Below are positions 1 to 12,449 of a stretch of 64,000 nucleotides of DNA, piece after piece. Source of the stretch: Timema cristinae (lineage: Eukaryota > Arthropoda > Insecta > Phasmatodea > Timematidae); the NCBI GenBank assembly GCA_039000515.1, contig JBCFYV010000012.1, positions 28,014,766 to 28,078,765 on the forward strand. Direction: 5' to 3'. Under the pieces are notes generated by a model that ran no database searches, was not told the DNA's origin, and worked only from the letters and a program-made list of their open reading frames with translations. The stretch's first letter is position 1. The number at the start of each line of letters is the position of its first letter. The translations under genes and the position numbers were made by a program.

Positions 1-399
1 CAACTACGTTTCTTTTAAATTCTACTTTATTCATTCCCACTATGTTGATATCCGGTAAGGTACTAAGACGAAATAAAAAGCCATTTCTCGAGACCCTTAT
101 TTACCAATAAATTCGATCAATAAATATATTCAAGGGCTATTCTATACCTATCTATGATAAAGGGAACGGGAGGGAGACGAAGAACGAGAGCATCGGAACG
201 CTGGAAGCCAGGCAGTCCTACCACTACAAGAAAGAAGATGACATGACGTACCATCTGCGGAAAAGGGAAAAAAAGAAGTTTGACCCCAATAAAATTTCCC
301 ACCTTATGTAACTCAATTTCTCTGCCCACTCCCGGCCTATTGCAAGGCGAAATAGTTGAAAGCAAAAGGAAGAGAGAAAAAATAGTGGGTTGGGGGTTG
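1..399. other. no gene seen
   Basis: AT-rich leader of the window. I see no splice-bounded exon, no recognisable protein similarity and no repeat. The open frame on the minus strand across it is low complexity (Phe/Leu/Pro) and reads as chance. Confidence 0.5.
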
Positions 400-960
400 A
401 TATGAAAAAAGAGGGATTGAATCCCCGTCCCCTCCCCTCCCCATCTCACACTCCCTCAGAAAAGTGTTGGAATAAAAACTCCTCCGCTTCATCCATTTCG
501 TTTTGTGTTATTTGTGTGTTATTGGGTGCCGGTCTGAAGTTAAATCATGCCATTAATACTTCTGACCGCGCACAACTTGTGTACGGTTTAATCTCGAATA
601 CACCCCCTCTACCCCCTTCGTGTGGACCCAGGGGGGAGGGGCGGGTGCTTACGAGGCCTCAGGGAACACTTGAAGCAACGTTTTCTGAGATCATAAAAAG
701 AGAAAAGGAAGAAGAAAGAGAGAGAAGAGGAGAGGAGAAGAAAAAAATATATATCCGCGGGGGTAAAAGCTAAGATGAAGGGTATAATAATAAAAATGGC
801 AGACGATGGAATCCTTTTATTCGGCCATTTTGCTGCTCACTAAAAAGCAAGGCAAGGAGAAAACGAACAACTGACACGAGCTTTACGCCTTGGGGAGTTT
901 CTACACGTACAGTACGGACTGGAACGTTGTCGACAGCACTCTGTTCTGTGCGCGCGCACG
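400..960. promoter_or_regulatory. GC/CpG-richer island, candidate regulatory DNA
   Basis: This block stands out from the AT-rich surroundings. It has C-rich then G-rich tracts (about 602-650), a purine-only AG tract (about 695-745), and an alternating GCGCGCGC/GTGTGTGT stretch near 950-966. An exact 8-bp inverted pair, AAAATGGC at 793-800 and GCCATTTT at 824-831, brackets an AT-rich core; GCCAT is the core of YY1/Pho-type sites. No exon is evident. The role is inferred from composition only, and a promoter or a conserved noncoding element are both possible. Confidence 0.3.
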
Positions 961-1139
961 TGTGTGTGCCCGGCGACTCAACTTCATCCTTCCAGGGTCA
1001 ACTGGATTAAAATCAGAAACAAGTATTTAGTAAAATACAAATTATGTATATTTAAACTTCTTGAAACAAAAGTTTTGTTTTGCTTACAATGCTTAAGAAA
1101 GCAATATTTTACACAAAATATAGTCCCCAACTCCAAACT

Positions 1140-1365
1140 CAGTAGCCCCATGGCTTCTTTGGTGCTGAGTGACGGATCACAGCTGACAGCTGACAACTTT
1201 AAATGGTTACCCGACCAAATTATGTATCCCTACGCAGAACCAAATGATCTGCAAAAACATGTGTTTAGCAGCTTTCACTTCTGAAAATTCAGGTAATACA
1301 TAAATGTTGACTGTCAAGTCAGCTGTGAGCTGTCAGTCAGCACCAAAGAAACCATGGGGCTACTG
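1140..1365. repeat. inverted repeat with ~60-bp arms
   Basis: The left arm, starting CAGTAGCCCCATGGCTTCTT at 1140, reappears in reverse complement ending at 1365 (AAGAAACCATGGGGCTACTG). The arms run to about 1200 and from about 1300, with a ~100-bp loop. The outer boundaries are sharp. This is typical of a small foldback element or MITE, but I could not identify a clear target duplication. Confidence 0.6.
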
Positions 1366-2445
1366 TACATCATAAACACGGTCTTCGTTTGTGGGGAGAC
1401 ACATCCTCCACCTCTCTCCTAATTATCTGCTCAAAATGGGCATTCTTGGTACCTTATAAGAAACAGTAAATGGTTCTGTTCGGAAAATTGAAAATTCATG
1501 TTTGGAGTGTTGCATAAATTTGATTAAGGTAGTTTTTTTTTTAATATAAGACTTTTATAGAATTAATCTCGTTTTTATATTATTCATGTTATTCATCTTC
1601 TAGAAAATATTTTTATTCATTAATTAATAGCTAGCAACGCCTATACTAAAGATTAATAAGTTTTTAGATTATATTTTGAAATACATCGGTTCCATGATTG
1701 TGGTCATGGCCGAGCTTGTGTTATATGAACGGTTGCAACCCAATTAACTTAATAAATGTTTAACGGTGATATATTTAAACAAAACTATAGGTAATATAAC
1801 AATTTCTGGCCTAGCACGATAAGACAAGTCAGTTTTGAAATTAAAATATGTAATCTAGCATCGTATTTACTGACTACTCTTTCTAAATTTGATAGGACTC
1901 GCATCTCCAAGCCGGCCTATAATACATTTTGGCCACTACCTTTTCACTCACTCAGGGCAGGATTTCTCGACACGGAAACAATGTCAAGTTCATTGTTTGT
2001 TGGTTGTGTTTTATATTAGCATACAAAATACATCTTATTTTGAAAGAGCTGTTTTTAAAGAGGTTTCATCATCCTAGATGGGGTGAAAACTGTGTTTTTT
2101 TTAAGTGAAAGTGTGACTCAGGCCCGGATATAAAAGAGATTGACAGGGGTTACCAACCTAAGCCTCCAGCTATCAACGACTTCACAAACCATAGCAATAA
2201 AAACAAATTCTCTTTTGGCTACATTTATAAAAATAAAATTCTGATTTTATATTTTCAAAGTGTTGACAATATTATCCATACACATCAAGCCTAATAAAAA
2301 ATAAAAATATATATATATATATATAATATATATATAATTTTTGTTTTAAGCAACTATAATTTATTGTAGTGAAATTATTTCACTATCCTTAGCTTATGCA
2401 TTAAGGAAAGTTTCTGTGCTTTGGTACGTTTGCTTATAATAAGAA
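1366..2445. other. noncoding AT-rich stretch
   Basis: No supported gene. It contains an (AT)n microsatellite at about 2308-2335. Short open frames here have no recognisable content. Confidence 0.5.
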
Positions 2446-2449
2446 AACC

Positions 2450-2800
2450 GCTGAATAGGCTCGTATGCGCTAGTTTAACTTTCTTTTGACTACTCGGGGA
2501 GAAAGTATTGTGATCATCAAAACCAACAAGCTCGAGATTTTGATGAATGTCAACATTTCATGACTGCCTGGAACTGAAAAAGAAATTCTTGCACTGCTGT
2601 TTGTCTGTCTGGTCAATCTGTCTCTCTGTCGGCCTCGAGCCGAAACCATTTTACTGATTGTGCTAAACTTGGTAGCAAGGGTTTTCATAAGGTTCCTCCG
2701 AGGGTTTTTTGAAATCAGATATACAGTTATAGGTGATTTATTGAAGGGCAAAAAGAGAAAAATTCCCTTTTCTCAAATTCCGATTTGATGATTATGATTG
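2450..2800. repeat. possible dispersed repeat (noncoding)
   Basis: The segment contains a CTGTCTGTCTGG-type tract and a phrase (GGGGAGAAAGTATTGTG ... GAGATTTTGATGAAT) that recurs in diverged form at about 3310-3355. This suggests a dispersed repeat rather than a gene. The minus-strand open frame through it looks like chance. Confidence 0.3.
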
Positions 2801-2967
2801 AATTTTGTATCTAGGGAATAATATTAAGATTACAAACAAAATAGCAGTTCTCGATTTCACATGATAATGTTTGTAAGGCTACTTTACACCAGGAGGAATT
2901 TCCAATTTTATTAATCTCTCCGCAACTATTTGAGATACAAAATAACTTATCATATTGTAAGCCTGTA

Positions 2968-3000
2968 CAGGGTATCTGAAAAGTAACTGTGCACTAAGTG
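2968..3000. repeat. candidate mariner-type terminal repeat
   Basis: After a TA dinucleotide (2966-2967) the sequence CAGGGTATCTGAAAAGTAAC resembles the terminal repeat of Tc1/mariner elements. It sits just beyond the 3' end of the transposase remnant at 3054-3160. The opposite end was not found. Confidence 0.35.
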
Positions 3001-3053
3001 TACTAATTGTATTAATTATTGTAGTAATACTACAGTTACACTTACCATAGTTA

Positions 3054-3160
3054 TTACGAGATGTGTTGGAAATAGCCTCCACCGACGACCAGACATGCCT
3101 GCACACGTCTCTGCATGTTGACGAAGATCTTTCCCATTTCATTCAAGTTCAATTCAACAT
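3054..3160 (-). pseudogene. Tc1/mariner-superfamily transposase, C-terminal remnant
   Basis: Reading the minus strand toward a TAA at 3054-3056 gives a short tail that includes NMQRRVQACLVVGGG followed by YFQHIS and the stop. The pattern RRVQAC-x(n)-GG-x-F-QH just before the stop is characteristic of the C-terminus of IS630/Tc1/mariner-type transposases. Upstream of about 3160 the frame dissolves into AT-rich DNA, so only about 35 codons survive and none of the DDE catalytic residues are present. The adjoining terminal-repeat-like sequence at 2968 supports a dead 3' end of an element. A relic, not expressed protein. Confidence 0.55.
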
Positions 3161-3329
3161 TTATTTATTATTACATTAATACAATTAGTACATTAGTGAC
3201 CTTTCAGCCTACTATTAAAAATAAAAAACTTTAGTTTGTAACACATTTTTTATAAAATCAATAGTTCCTGAGCTATACGCAAATATATATGTTTTTACTC
3301 CGCCTGTCAAGAGAAAGCATTGTATTCGG

Positions 3330-5060
3330 GGAAAAACTTGAGATTATGATGAATCTACGTTTTGTGTAACCCTAACCCAAAAACCGTATGATACAATCGC
3401 ACAAACTTTCTCATATTGTGTATTAGAGCTGCCAAGAAAATATTCAAAATAAGGTTTTCAGTAAACTACTCTTAAATACATTTTGCTCATGAAGCAAACA
3501 CATCACAATAAACATTACTATAAAACTATTGACATAAACTTTAAACTGAATTGTTAAAATATTTTTAACAAATTTCAAATTAAAAATAGAAATAATTTCT
3601 AAGCAACCCTAAAATTATTTGTAATTTGTAAAATAAAAACGCAACTTTTATTATTTATCATGAAAAACTATTCCCGAATAACAATTTTGAGATATAAAAA
3701 AAATTGTTTTTCTATAACTTGTCGCAAGTAAGATACTATTAAATTAATTTATTTTATAAAATAAAGATACCTTATTCATGATCGTGTAAAATATTTCCCC
3801 GATACAAATTTAGAACAAAATCAATGAAGATGTTTTCAAAAATATTCAAAATTACAAAAATCAATCTTCATTAATCTACTATTTTTTTGGAAAAACCAAT
3901 ATATATATATGTAAAAACTATTTATTACGTATGTATATATTTATAATTTTCCCATTTTGAACCAGATTGCTAAAGTTATTTTTTTAAATGTTCAAATAAT
4001 AAAAGTCATCAGTATACCCGTAAACTAATTTAACGACAAAAAACAAATGAATAACAAGATCCAAAAGGACATAACTATCACAATTTTTAAGAAAAGTTTT
4101 TTTCCCCCATCAATCGGTAGCTGCAGTGTATCCTGTAGGTCTGTGCTGAAATAATACACATATTCCCACTTAAAAATGGTTTCTCTGCCTCTTAAATTTT
4201 TTGAAATTTCTTGAAAGATGGAGAGTGGGCATATCTTAAACAGTTATTCCCTTATTTCACAAAATTGAATGTGGTAAATTATTGTGTTGGCGACTTCATC
4301 CAATATATTTGAAGTAAAATAAAGCCTACTATGCAGAAGAAAAATTTAAAGTTTATCTAGATGCAAGAATTAGTATCAAGCAGTTCCACGCTTTGTTTTT
4401 TTCTTTTCTAAAAAGCCTTCAGAATGTAAAGTAAGCTATAATTTCTCTAGGATTATTTCAAAGAGCATTTTAACTCTATTTTGGGCTTCTGCATTTTTAT
4501 TAATGGCAAACAGTCCCAAGATACTATTTGGAACCAAATCTTTAGGGCTATTTTTTAAAATGTATCAACTTTTGAAAAATCAATCATCAATAAGCTACCC
4601 ATAAATGAGTTTTTACCCCAAAAACATGTATAAGTGTTATTTTTAATGTCAAACACTCCTAAAATACCCATTTGAAACCAAATCGTAATAGACATTTGTA
4701 CAATTTTCAAGTTTTTGGAAAGTCAGTGATTGGTTAGCTACCGATAAACGAATTTTTACCCCAAAACAAATATATAATGTTATGTTTTACATCACGCAAT
4801 CTTCATATGTACATTAAAAAAATCTTTAGAACTATTTTCAAGATAATAACAATTTTCAAAAACTTCCTATCAGTAAATTACCCTTCAAAGAATTTTTGTC
4901 CAAAATCCAACGATACAGTGTTATTTATTATATCAAACAAATCCTATATATACATTTTAAATTGAATCGTTGAAACCAATTTTATAAAATATGAAATTCA
5001 AAACAATCACCGATCAGTAAACTACCGTTAATTTGTGGGCTAGATTAAAAATCAAAAAAC
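3330..5060. repeat. degenerate ~130-145-bp tandem repeat
   Basis: A phrase of the type 'CATCAATAAGCTACCC ... TTTTACCCCAAAA ... CAAACACTCC ... TTTGAAACCAAATCG' returns at roughly 130-145-bp spacing (clearest at about 4590, 4735, 4870 and 5000) with heavy divergence. Related units occur again at 62150-62900. No coding content. It is probably an old satellite-like family. Confidence 0.5.
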
Positions 5061-5459
5061 TATTTTGAAGTATAGCCCCATAAAATCTATATATATAAAG
5101 AAAGCTTGAATAAAATCCATAAAACCGTTTTGTATTCGTGGCCAGGGACAAACCGAATATCAAAATTTACTTTTTTTGTGTATGTGTTCGCTTAAAACGT
5201 AAAGCACCATCATAGCATCGAGACCAACTTTAATTTTACGAATACAATACTTTTTCTTGATATAAGAAAGTATAAGGTAGATTCTACAATTCTGTTTATC
5301 ATATATTTAAAATTTATCTATGTCTTCATAGGATTGAGCAGTAACGTTAAAAGCAGTTTGAGTGTTTTATATACTCTACACCGTGAATTTTCAAAAGCGT
5401 GGACAACTACACGTGCATCTATTGTTATGATTCCAGGAAAATATTAAACCCTACAATAT

Positions 5460-5697
5460 TTTTCCGGTGATATGCTCAGAGATTCCGGATACAAACATCC
5501 ACCCACAACTGCTTGCAAGTGTTGTAAAACATATGGTACATGTCCCATACATACTTTTGAATCGATCATCTCCGTGCATGCAGCAAAAACAATCCAAACA
5601 ACTTTCAAAGAGCTACTTTGACGAGTATGATGGATATTACAAATACCGTAGATGGTATCCTGATGATGAAGGGTGCTCAGAAATGATCCATTCTTGA
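5460..5697 (+). pseudogene. Helitron Rep/helicase protein fragment
   Basis: The frame reads SEIPDTNIHPQLLASVVKHM then VHVPY, NRSSPCM, and YDGYYKYRRWYPDDEG. In Helitron replication-helicase proteins the region between the Rep and helicase domains has the signature EIPD-x(n)-P-x-L-x(5)-K-x-MIHGPCG, then SPCM, then DGYPxYRRR. This segment matches in order, although the GPCG and the CxKxYP parts are altered. It is about 75 codons with no Rep or helicase motifs around it. The family's full protein exceeds 1,000 residues, so this is a small decayed relic. Confidence rests on motif order seen by eye. Confidence 0.6.
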
Positions 5698-7740
5698 GGG
5701 TTGGGGATGAAACAATCGTTCGATTCTCACATTACTGTGCAGCTGTGCAGTTTAACCAAATCCATACTTTTGTATGTAATTAAATCAATAAGGGCACTGA
5801 TCAAAGGATGTTTAATATTAACTTGACCATTAAGGGTAAACCAATTTAGTTGGAACTATACAAAGTTTTATACATTTTTGTCCATCCAGAAAATGGACTA
5901 TGTGTATATTTTACGCGACAAACCATTAACAACTTTCAAATTGCGCATGAAGATCCCTTTACTAATACGCTTACCTAGAATGAGGTTGCTTCATAATTAT
6001 AATTCTTGGAAAACTAAGAATTTCCTGTGCCGAAAGCGAGATGTAGTAAGTCAAGGTTAGACTGCTATCTGTCAATGTAATAGAGTGTATCAGTGGCGTG
6101 TAGTGAAGTGTTGCCAGCGTAAGTAGTATCAGTTTAAACTGTACTTGTGAATTGTTCACACCCCTCTATAGAACACTCATAGTTCAGGTACCGAGGGGAA
6201 TACATTCCTGTGTGAGGAATGCAGAGCAGAATAATATGTATGATTGGTCAAATAGGGCCAAAGTGGGCGGAAACATATTATAGGAACAGTTTTAACAAGT
6301 CTGCTACCTTGAAACACTCCACGACACGCCACTGGAGTGTATAACTATAGAATCCATGTCAACTTATACTAATGCAAATTAACAATTTAAGACCAAATTC
6401 AATGGAATTATTATCCAATAAATATTCACAATAATAATAATATAAAAAATATTAATAATAATAATAATAATAATAATATCGTATTTAGTTGGGCGAAGTT
6501 CAGGCCAGTGTCTTTTCTTTTTATACTTGACCACTTATATATGATGCATACACACACTAATATATTATTAATATATTGATTAAAAATTAATAAACACTGT
6601 GTCTAAAAAACACATGGAACCTCACATAATTGAGTACATTTGTTGACATATTCAAATTAAATAACTTGGTAAAGTAAACTAAACAGAAAAGAGAAAAAAA
6701 CACACTATCAAATATCATACATATTATAAATATAATAAATATAAAACATATATACACATAGTGAGGGTATCAATAATAACAAGATAAATAATGAGTTCGA
6801 TTATGAACATAGACACGTTTATAGTTTAATAAAATAAAATCTTACAGAAAAGGCATATATATACATATTTTTAGATTTTTGTGATTGATATTTTGTCAAA
6901 AATCACGATGATGTAAATATATATTCGTTTAGATGTACTGTTATACATGTACAGTACAAGTAGAAATCCTATGTTTAAGGATTAAAGCTTGATTCTTATA
7001 GAATTGCCAAAAGTTCAACATTATTAAAGGAAGCTTACAAACAGAATAATTGTAGCTTAGAGGCACTTTAAATAAAATTGAAAAATATATTTTTCCAAAA
7101 CATGTAAACCTTTATGACAACAGCTAACTTTGTAAATTATACCTTTGATCAAATATTTATATAATTACTTCTCTACTAATTACACGATAAAAAAACCAAG
7201 TGCGCTTAATTCATTTATCCAAACGTTAAAAAAAGAGAGAATTGTTTATAATTATAAATAAATTGTTTTATTGTTCCAAAATGAAACAAAGTTATTTACA
7301 TTGTGAGCTCCTCATTACTCTGTAAAAGTAAAATATAATAATAAAACACCCAAAAACGAGAGCTAAAAGAACAAAAAATTTAATTTCCTATCAGCAGCTA
7401 TGTCCAATTTTAATATCGTATAGCTCAATTTCTCATAGATGAATCGAGCTTGTGATTAATCACAATATGTTTGTACTCTACCAGCACAAAGTAATTATTT
7501 TAGCTTATCCTACTTTATTTTATAAAAAACAAAATATCATGTTTGGAATAATTTTGGATTTATTAGATTCATACTATTGTATTTCGTTTGTTCATGAGAT
7601 AAAAAATAAAGAGAGAGAGTGAAAGAATTAGAGATTATTTAAAAAACTCTGAACAAAAAAAACTATAAAAAAGTGTAATCATGATGAATCTGACACTTTT
7701 TGACGTTAAAGCTTCGATAAATTTCCAATTAATGCTCAAT
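5698..7740. other. noncoding AT-rich stretch
   Basis: No gene is supported. It includes an (AAT)n microsatellite near 6430-6478 and several AT-only runs. Short open frames at 5878-6160 lack any recognisable feature. Confidence 0.5.
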
Positions 7741-7743
7741 GTA

Positions 7744-7791
7744 GGGATGAGGGGAGGAGGGGTTGGGGAAGGAAAGGGTTAGGGGAGGGGG
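7744..7791 (+). other. G-quadruplex-type G-run cluster
   Basis: Seven runs of three or more G lie within 48 bases (7744, 7751, 7759, 7765, 7776, 7782 and 7787), including the telomere-like GGGTTAGGGG. The loops are short enough to fit the usual G3+ quadruplex pattern on the plus strand. No gene start is adjacent. Confidence 0.6.
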
Positions 7792-8338
7792 TAAATCATT
7801 GTCTCACTGTTTTTCAATACTGAAATAATTAATACAGCCATTTTTTTTTCTCAATTCCTCCCCCTACAATAATTCAAACACAGACAGTGCCTCACTGTAC
7901 TAGGCCTCCCATTTCCCAGCCAATACGACCTCATCTACGTGATCCGCCTTAGCCCCCCCTACCCCTCACAATCCACTACAAATACGTTTCCGAACCACCC
8001 ATCAGATTTAAACAAATACATTCTATACTTGTAACGCTTTACGTTTGTGCAATAAATATTATAACAGATACGGATAAAACTGTTAAAAAATGTGATGTAT
8101 CGCATGATTTTTTGTCATATAACTTTCAATATATAGGCATATATATGCACTAACACACAAATTTTTTTTTTTACATAACTGAATATGTATGAACTTTAAC
8201 CACAGTATATATTCAAATGGAAAGAAGTAAAAAAAAATAATAAAAAATATATAAAAGAGAAACACAATCACAAAAATTGAACTGTTTGTCAATTCCAACA
8301 GTACATCACTTATATGACAGTAAAAGCGTCCCTTGATA
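7792..8338. other. noncoding, C-rich patches
   Basis: AT-rich DNA with C-rich patches near 7856-7870 and 7950-7970. No exon seen. Confidence 0.4.
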
Positions 8339-8358
8339 CCCCCACCCCACCCCACCCC
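8339..8358 (-). other. ideal short-loop G-quadruplex motif on minus strand
   Basis: The plus strand has four C-runs (5, 4, 4, 4) separated by single A residues. The minus strand therefore reads GGGGTGGGGTGGGGTGGGGG. Single-nucleotide T loops between G4 tracts are the classic pattern of a very stable parallel quadruplex. Confidence 0.7.
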
Positions 8359-9334
8359 ACTAGCATTCTGCGTGTTTTTGATAACGTTACATGATTCCAG
8401 CCCACATCCACAATACCACGCCATATAATGCATTTATTATCTATATTTGATACTTTTTGTGACTGGAGTGTGAACGGGTGATGGGGGTACGACGTCTCCC
8501 TCATTTTTTTAGGGGTGGGGGTGTTTAGAATTAGAGGGGGAGAGAGGAGTGAGTCAAGCTTCATAATCACCGTGCTTTTTGAGCTCTCTTTTCCCATCAG
8601 ATAATTTTGATTCAGTTTATTTAATAACTGTATAACAATTTGCATTTATAATGTGTTCCCGAACAAGCTGCGCATGTGCAATATATAGTGTAATCTGAAA
8701 TTAATCTAGTATAGTGAGAGAGTTTTGTGGGAGTTAAACTACCAACCAAATGTTTTCAAATGTTGTATATTACGGTTATTGCATCGTGTGAATATTTTGT
8801 TTTTATGTCGACGTTATAATGTAGCGTTGTTCGCTTCTTTTTATATAAACCAACCGAAGTGTAATGAGTACAAAAATAAAATAATACCGATATATTGGTT
8901 TATTTAATACAGAATTGTATAAAATTAGTGTTTTCCAGTTATTTGATTATATTTAATTCATAAAAATATTTCCATGTGTAAGCTCACATAATGATAGGAG
9001 TATCAGATAATATTTCTGTATATTCAGCTCCCATCAAACAAGGGCCCTTTTTGAATGGCTGTAAATGAAATTAGTTAAGTGTATTCATACACAAATCATA
9101 TACTCGCAAATAAAATATATTGTGTATTTATGTGTTAGTAAACGTTAGAACTCCAGAACCAATAAACCTAGTAGCTGAAACTTGGCATTAGTATTTAGAA
9201 AAATATTTATATTGTGAAACTTATGATCTTAATTTATTTAAATCCTTAAGCAATCCTTAGGCAGAGGATTCCAAGAAGATTAATGGTTATGAATTATATA
9301 GGGAAGAAACTGCAAGGAATACCAAGGAAGATTA
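8359..9334. other. noncoding AT-rich stretch
   Basis: No gene is supported. The small open frames are low complexity. Confidence 0.5.
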
Positions 9335-9585
9335 ATAATATTTAGCATCACGTCTTACTACCCGTTCGGTTATACGCTTTAAGTACTAATTACGCTAATG
9401 GATTAGGAATTGGGCAGGTCGAATTAGAGGAAGTGAACCCTCATTTGCGTGGAGGGAGAGTGGAAAACCATTTAGGAAAAGCCACCCCATGTTCACCCGA
9501 ACGAGATTCGAACCTCGATCTCCCCGTCCTCAGCAGTCGAGCTCAACACGACTAGCGCGTTAGCCTACTACGCCACCGAGGCGGA
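9335..9585 (-). mobile_element. SINE family B, full-length
   Basis: On the minus strand it starts with a tRNA-like head (GGTGGCGTAGTAGGCTAACG as A-box region, GGTTCGAATCTC as B-box). A body with TTTTCCACTCTCCCTCCACG follows, then the tail CCGAACGGGTAGTAAGACG and short TA-rich repeats. Imperfect direct repeats flank it: ATACCAAGGAAGATT just left and ATACCAAGAAGAGATT just right, consistent with a target-site duplication. Internal pol III promoter boxes are visible. Mobilisation would need a partner LINE. Confidence 0.8.
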
Positions 9586-9733
9586 TACCAAGAAGAGATT
9601 GGAGGAACAAATAGCAGCAAGTGTGTAAGTGAGAGGAAAGAGTGCAGGAGGAAGAATGGCGGAAGTGCAGAGGGAGATAGAGGGATTTTACTAAACAGAC
9701 CCGTCCACCAGCTGGAAACAGTTCGTGATTATA

Positions 9734-9762
9734 TGATGATGATGATGATGATGATGATGAGA
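9734..9762 (+). repeat. (ATG)n microsatellite
   Basis: Eight or more ATG/GAT units. It may be the tail of a decayed LINE or SINE upstream (9595-9733), but I could not confirm that. Confidence 0.7.
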
Positions 9763-9967
9763 TGAGTACATAAGCTTATAGCCCGAATGGGTAGTAAGAC
9801 GCGTGGCTTAAAAAAATAAGGCCTATAGTCTATTCCACTTTAATATTGCAGCTTACGTTCTCTTTCTGACCCATTGGGTTTCCCGTTAGCACTGTCCTTT
9901 TTAAACAAAGTGGAGTTGCCCTTTTGTAGCTAAAAAATGAACATTGTTAATTTTATATAACATTTGG

Positions 9968-10252
9968 GTGACCTGGTGGTCTAGGGGTAAGGTGTCAGAC
10001 TTCTATGCTGACGGCCGGGGTTCAATCCTCGGTCCCGCAAAGATTTATCTGATTACCAAACCCTTCCTTCACCTCTGACAAGACATCTTGTAAATGTGAG
10101 GAATGCCAGGTCTCCACCGTGGTTCGGATTCCACGTTAAGCTGTAGGTCCTTCATTTCATCTCACAATCACCCTACCATTACACATTAGCGTAAGAGCGT
10201 ATAACCCGAACGGGTAGTAAGACGCGGTGCTAATAATAATAATAATAATAAT
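9968..10252 (+). mobile_element. SINE family A, full-length
   Basis: tRNA-like head with A-box TGGTCTAGGGGT and B-box GGGTTCAATCCTCGG. Next comes a unique body (CCTTCCTTCACCTCTGACAA ... CTCCACCGTGGTTCGGATTC ... TTCATTTCATCTCACAATCA), then the tail CCGAACGGGTAGTAAGACGC with (TAA)n. This copy has a one-base loss just after the B-box compared with the copy at 33137. Confidence 0.9.
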
Positions 10253-12449
10253 ATAAACATACACTGATATAGTGAAACCAATATAAACTACTATTTAAAA
10301 AGAATCAATTATTGTTTACAAAATATAAACATTAACATTGTATCTCAGTTTCACTAGCCTACAAATATATCACGTAATAAATCTCGTTCCAATATGTGGG
10401 AAAACCAACCAGTTTTATAATGCTGTAGTTGTAGTAATAATCATAAATAACGTCTGCACAGTATTAAATGGATATATTTTACACGAGGTTAAAAAAAAGT
10501 AAACATATTAAACCTCTTGAAACATTTAAAGTAAAACAGAAGAGGTTGTTTTGTTAGATATTTTTTAAATTTTATTTTTACCTGAATGTATTATGTGAAA
10601 TAAATTACAATAGTTCGAACTAATTTTTGAAAAACAAAACCCACTACGGGTCAATTTCACGTCCCATTTTATGTGTGTTGGCGTTCTGAAGTTTGGATTG
10701 GAAGAACTTTTAGCTTGAAGAGCACCGCTCTATTAGGTAACTGTGACAGTGAAAACTGAAGAGGCTAATTCATCGCATTCACATAGATATTGAAAATATT
10801 CACTACACGTAAAATGTTTAGTCTATTTTACACTAATATGTAAATAAATATACTTTTCGGTTGTATAGTTATAGGTAGGATTCGTTATAATATTGTCGAG
10901 AAAGTTTTTAATATTTCAACAAATAGCATATATTTTATGTGCAACACCAATGTATTATAACATTTATCCACAGTGGTGGTCAATCGTCTAAGGCGTATTA
11001 CACCGTTAACAAGTCGGATTCAAATCCTTACCAAATTCACTGGTATGAGTCTAATACCTTAATATTTCGGTAGCTAGTGTGATAACGTGTTAGGAGTTCC
11101 AGGTTCCACTTCCTACATGGTAAAAAATATTTATTATTATTTAACCATCGGATGGGGGACCAAATGCTGTGTTTTTCATAGTATCAGGCAAGTTTGTGAG
11201 TCATGTAATCAGGGTGTATAATAAACCAAATATACATAATTATTTGGAGTAGGTTATATCAATTTATTTGTTCACAGTTCCAGGCGAATACGGGTGCACT
11301 TATTCTTAAAAATACTATGATGATAAAAGTGTCTAACTAGTGCTTATAATTCACTGATTTTCAAAACACAACACCATACGTAGCACAACGTGTAATTATA
11401 AAAATAGCTCTGCTGACGGTAGCACCAACAAATCTCCTCAAGAAAACGGTCGGAAATGTGTACCAATGTCTTCTTGGATAGGCAGCACAAGCTGTGGGAA
11501 GTGAATAGTACCAGTTTATTAGTGCTATGTTTCGATCATTATTTTGGTTCACACTTAAATGCTTTTGTCGATTAAATTGTAATTGTTATCGAACGTAAAA
11601 CTAAGGTTATGAACGACTTAAACGTATTATTATTATTATATATTACTATCAATCTAAGGAGGTATGGATGAGTTAAGTAATTGTTTAATTAAGTGCAAAC
11701 ACATTCGAATCTATAGAGGAGGGGAAGACCCTTTCTTTGAACTGACTTGTGAAAAACATCTTTAGTTCGAAATACATCCAAACCTATTAATCACAGGCGA
11801 TTCTATACAGTTTCTATTAAAATTTAGCTTAGTATAATAATAAATAATAATAATAATAATTAATAATAATAATAAAAAATAATAAACAAACTTATTGGCA
11901 TACACAACACTGTATAAATGTATGGCCATAAAGCATATAAGTTTTTATAACTTGTTAAGTTTCTAGTATAAAAATTGTTAATTTGTCTCAAGTAAAGTAC
12001 GTTCAAACAACCGCCATCTCCATAAGACCTGTACTAAGTTATTATTTAAAAATGGAATGGTCTAAAGAAAGATGACACTTTGTATAAGTAATAAGGGTGG
12101 GTAAAAAAAAGTCTGCGATGGTGTTTTTACTTTTATATGTCCAAATGCTGAAAGAGGAATTCGTTTTATTTGTCATTAATACTTCCAAAACATGGCTACC
12201 GGTGTTGGTGGATTGGACACTTGTATTTTAAAAATATTGTTGAATTGGTAGCCATCAATTCAACTAGGAGGAATTGTTTAAACATGTGTATTGGGCATTT
12301 CATAGTAAGTTGGAGTAAATAAAAAAGTATTAATGGGAAATTAATAGGTCTATATTATATCGCCAGTAGACCCTAGCTCAGTAAAGTCATTTGCTGCTCC
12401 ATACAGTAAGTCCGAGGTAACTAGATCTTAGTGAGACAGAAAGTGACCG
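10253..12449. other. noncoding; weak tRNA-like SINE remnant
   Basis: No gene is supported. A faint tRNA-like block lies at about 10972-11140 (GGATTCAAATCC resembles a B-box). A (TAA)n microsatellite lies at about 11835-11880. Confidence 0.4.

Noticed and set aside
117..773. Open frames at the window start
   Set aside because: Low-complexity Phe/Leu/Pro and Glu/Arg runs from homopurine and homopyrimidine tracts. No domain.
2879..3142. 87-codon minus-strand frame as a gene
   Set aside because: The transposase-like tail is in a different frame of the same DNA, so this frame is a shadow.
9500..9585. Genuine tRNA gene on the minus strand
   Set aside because: A- and B-box-like words belong to the head of a SINE B with body, tail and target duplication. 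No clean acceptor stem.
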